Assembly: GCA_913043885.1 (NCBI GenBank)
Contig: CAJWOB010000109.1
Coordinates: forward strand, 1-7,655
Source: an uncultured Spirochaetaceae bacterium
GTDB lineage: Bacteria > Spirochaetota > Spirochaetia > SZUA-6 > Bin103
DNA: 7,655 nt
Reading direction: 5' to 3'
Shown here: positions 7,196 to 7,655 of the stretch, in pieces
Numbering within the stretch: the first letter of the stretch is position 1
Layout: every line of letters begins with the position of its first letter
Program-made: the position numbers and the translations under genes
The notes under the pieces: generated by a model
Seen by the model: only the letters and a program-made list of their open reading frames with translations
The model's database searches: none
What the model was told of the DNA's origin: nothing

Positions 7196-7440
7196 TGGCC
7201 CTCGTAGGTCGCGCCGCCCGTGGAGGTGCGGTCGAGCTCGAGGGAGGGCACGAGGTTCTGGCCGTCGTCCTGAACGCTGAGCTGCTCGGTGCTGAGCGCG
7301 ATGGGGGCGACGATGTGTTCGCCCCCCTTGTAGTACAGGTCGAGCTGCTGGATGGAGAAGCCCGGCTTGTAGACATCGAGGGTGTACGTCTGCTTCTTCT
7401 GCAGGGCGGTAGCGGGCAGCCGGAGGGGGAGATTCGGTTT
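7192..7440 (-). pseudogene. C-terminal fragment of an unrecognised protein
   Basis: About 82 codons end at a TGA at 7194-7192. The reading LPLRLPATALQKKQTYTLD, then YKPGFSIQQLDLYYKGGEH and VAPIALSTEQLSVQDDGQ, looks like genuine protein with beta-rich character. Third positions are G or C in 76 of 82 codons by hand count. The same frame has a stop at 7467-7465 and no ATG, GTG or TTG between that and 7440, so the fragment has no start of its own. Its N-terminus was lost at the join near 7440. Its stop overlaps the start of the lipoprotein gene (GTGA), placing it first in the visible operon of piece B. The function is unknown. A single-base frameshift linking it to the lipoprotein N-terminus at 7627 is the alternative reading. 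Confidence 0.65.
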
Positions 7441-7465
7441 CCCAGGAGGAAGGAGCCTGCCATGT
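7425..7465. other. Second join or frameshift (B/C)
   Basis: Coming from the right on the minus strand, plausible protein runs in one frame up to about TGGGAA (7444-7439). It then continues in the next frame, as GGG AAA CCG. By hand count third-position G+C is 43 of 62 codons (69%) before this point and 76 of 82 (93%) after it. The first part uses ATA, ACA, TCA and CTA codons that the second does not. That shift favours a join of two sources over a simple base deletion, but both remain possible. Confidence 0.6.
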
Positions 7466-7627
7466 CAGATTCCACCGGGGCAAGTCTGGGCCGGGTATCC
7501 CGCCCGCTGATGTGGTGATGAAGGAATCTTCCTTGGGAACATCGTATGTGGCGATGGGTTCCTCCCGGCAGGACGATAGAAGCAGGAGAGCGAGGGCCGT
7601 GGCGGCATGGGTAATGGCCCTGCGCAC
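7440..7627 (-). pseudogene. N-terminal fragment of a lipoprotein (Planctomycetota/Verrucomicrobiota-like style)
   Basis: The GTG at 7627 begins a lipoprotein signal peptide with the hydrophobic run ALALLLLSSC; the lipidated Cys is residue 20. GAAGG lies six bases before the start. After the Cys comes EEPIATYDVPKE, a linker, then PRWNLTWQAPSSWE. A short post-lipobox segment containing a Y-x-x-P-K-E-like element followed by W-x-x-P-x-x-W is something I associate with lipoproteins of Planctomycetota and Verrucomicrobiota, from memory and without a search. In those, an MR-x-ASF-like segment normally follows; here it is missing, because the sequence changes identity near 7440. The frame is also open to the right edge, so an earlier start cannot be ruled out. 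The protein's function is unknown. Confidence 0.6.
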
Positions 7628-7655
7628 AGCAGGCCTTCGGAACCCCGGGAGGTAA

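Noticed and set aside
7436..7444. Programmed frameshift at GGGAAAC
   Set aside because: The heptamer is a known type of -1 slippery site, but its phase does not fit. Going from the lipoprotein frame to the downstream frame needs +1 (or -2), and the codon-use change points to a join.
6017..7627. A single 536-residue lipoprotein
   Set aside because: The bridge from about 7440 to 7195 is Arg/His/Pro-rich noise, while another frame there carries credible protein with 93% GC3. A second lipobox start at 7195 explains the rest.

Overview
The window does not read as one continuous chromosome segment. It looks like three pieces of GC-rich bacterial DNA joined end to end. The joins show as genes that lose their family resemblance in mid-domain. 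Hand-counted third-codon-position G+C also changes: about 81-82% in stretches of the left genes, about 89-93% in the middle piece, and about 69% in the right-hand sliver. The simplest explanation is a chimeric (metagenomic or amplification-derived) contig. Real rearrangement cannot be excluded from sequence alone.

Piece A (about 1-4950) carries two divergent units. Leftward, from a candidate promoter near 2590-2618, runs a peptide/oligopeptide (family 5) ABC uptake operon: a periplasmic solute-binding protein (985-2496), a strong intergenic hairpin (936-971), then a DppC/OppC-type permease that runs off the left edge. Rightward runs a HEAT plus SirB1/transglutaminase-like protein (2695-3513), overlapped by 14 nt by a RecD2-type DNA helicase (from 3500). 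The helicase breaks off just after helicase motif III. The binding protein's signal peptide ends in an AGGTEA-like tail with no lipobox Cys, a style I associate with Spirochaetota. That assignment is a hint only.

Piece B (about 4950-7440) is read entirely on the minus strand and is very tightly packed. It holds the C-terminal part of an unrecognised protein (ends 7192), a lipoprotein with a C-terminal TPR-like segment (7195-6017, GTGA overlap with the previous gene), and a second family 5 solute-binding protein (starts 6016, TGAATG junction). The second binding protein loses its C-terminal lobe at the join with piece A. The two broken genes, helicase and binding protein, therefore meet tail to tail near 4950. 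The host of piece B cannot be named; a Gram-negative with many lipoproteins is all I can support.

Piece C (about 7440-7655) holds the N-terminal 60 or so residues of another lipoprotein. Its style (lipobox, a TYDVPKE-like segment, then a W-x-x-P-x-x-W segment) resembles lipoproteins of Planctomycetota/Verrucomicrobiota. It runs into piece B out of frame.

No RNA genes, CRISPR arrays, insertion sequences or defence systems were recognised. The contents are ordinary transport, repair and lipoprotein genes. The main value of the window is recognising the joins, so that the fused open frames are not annotated as novel proteins.
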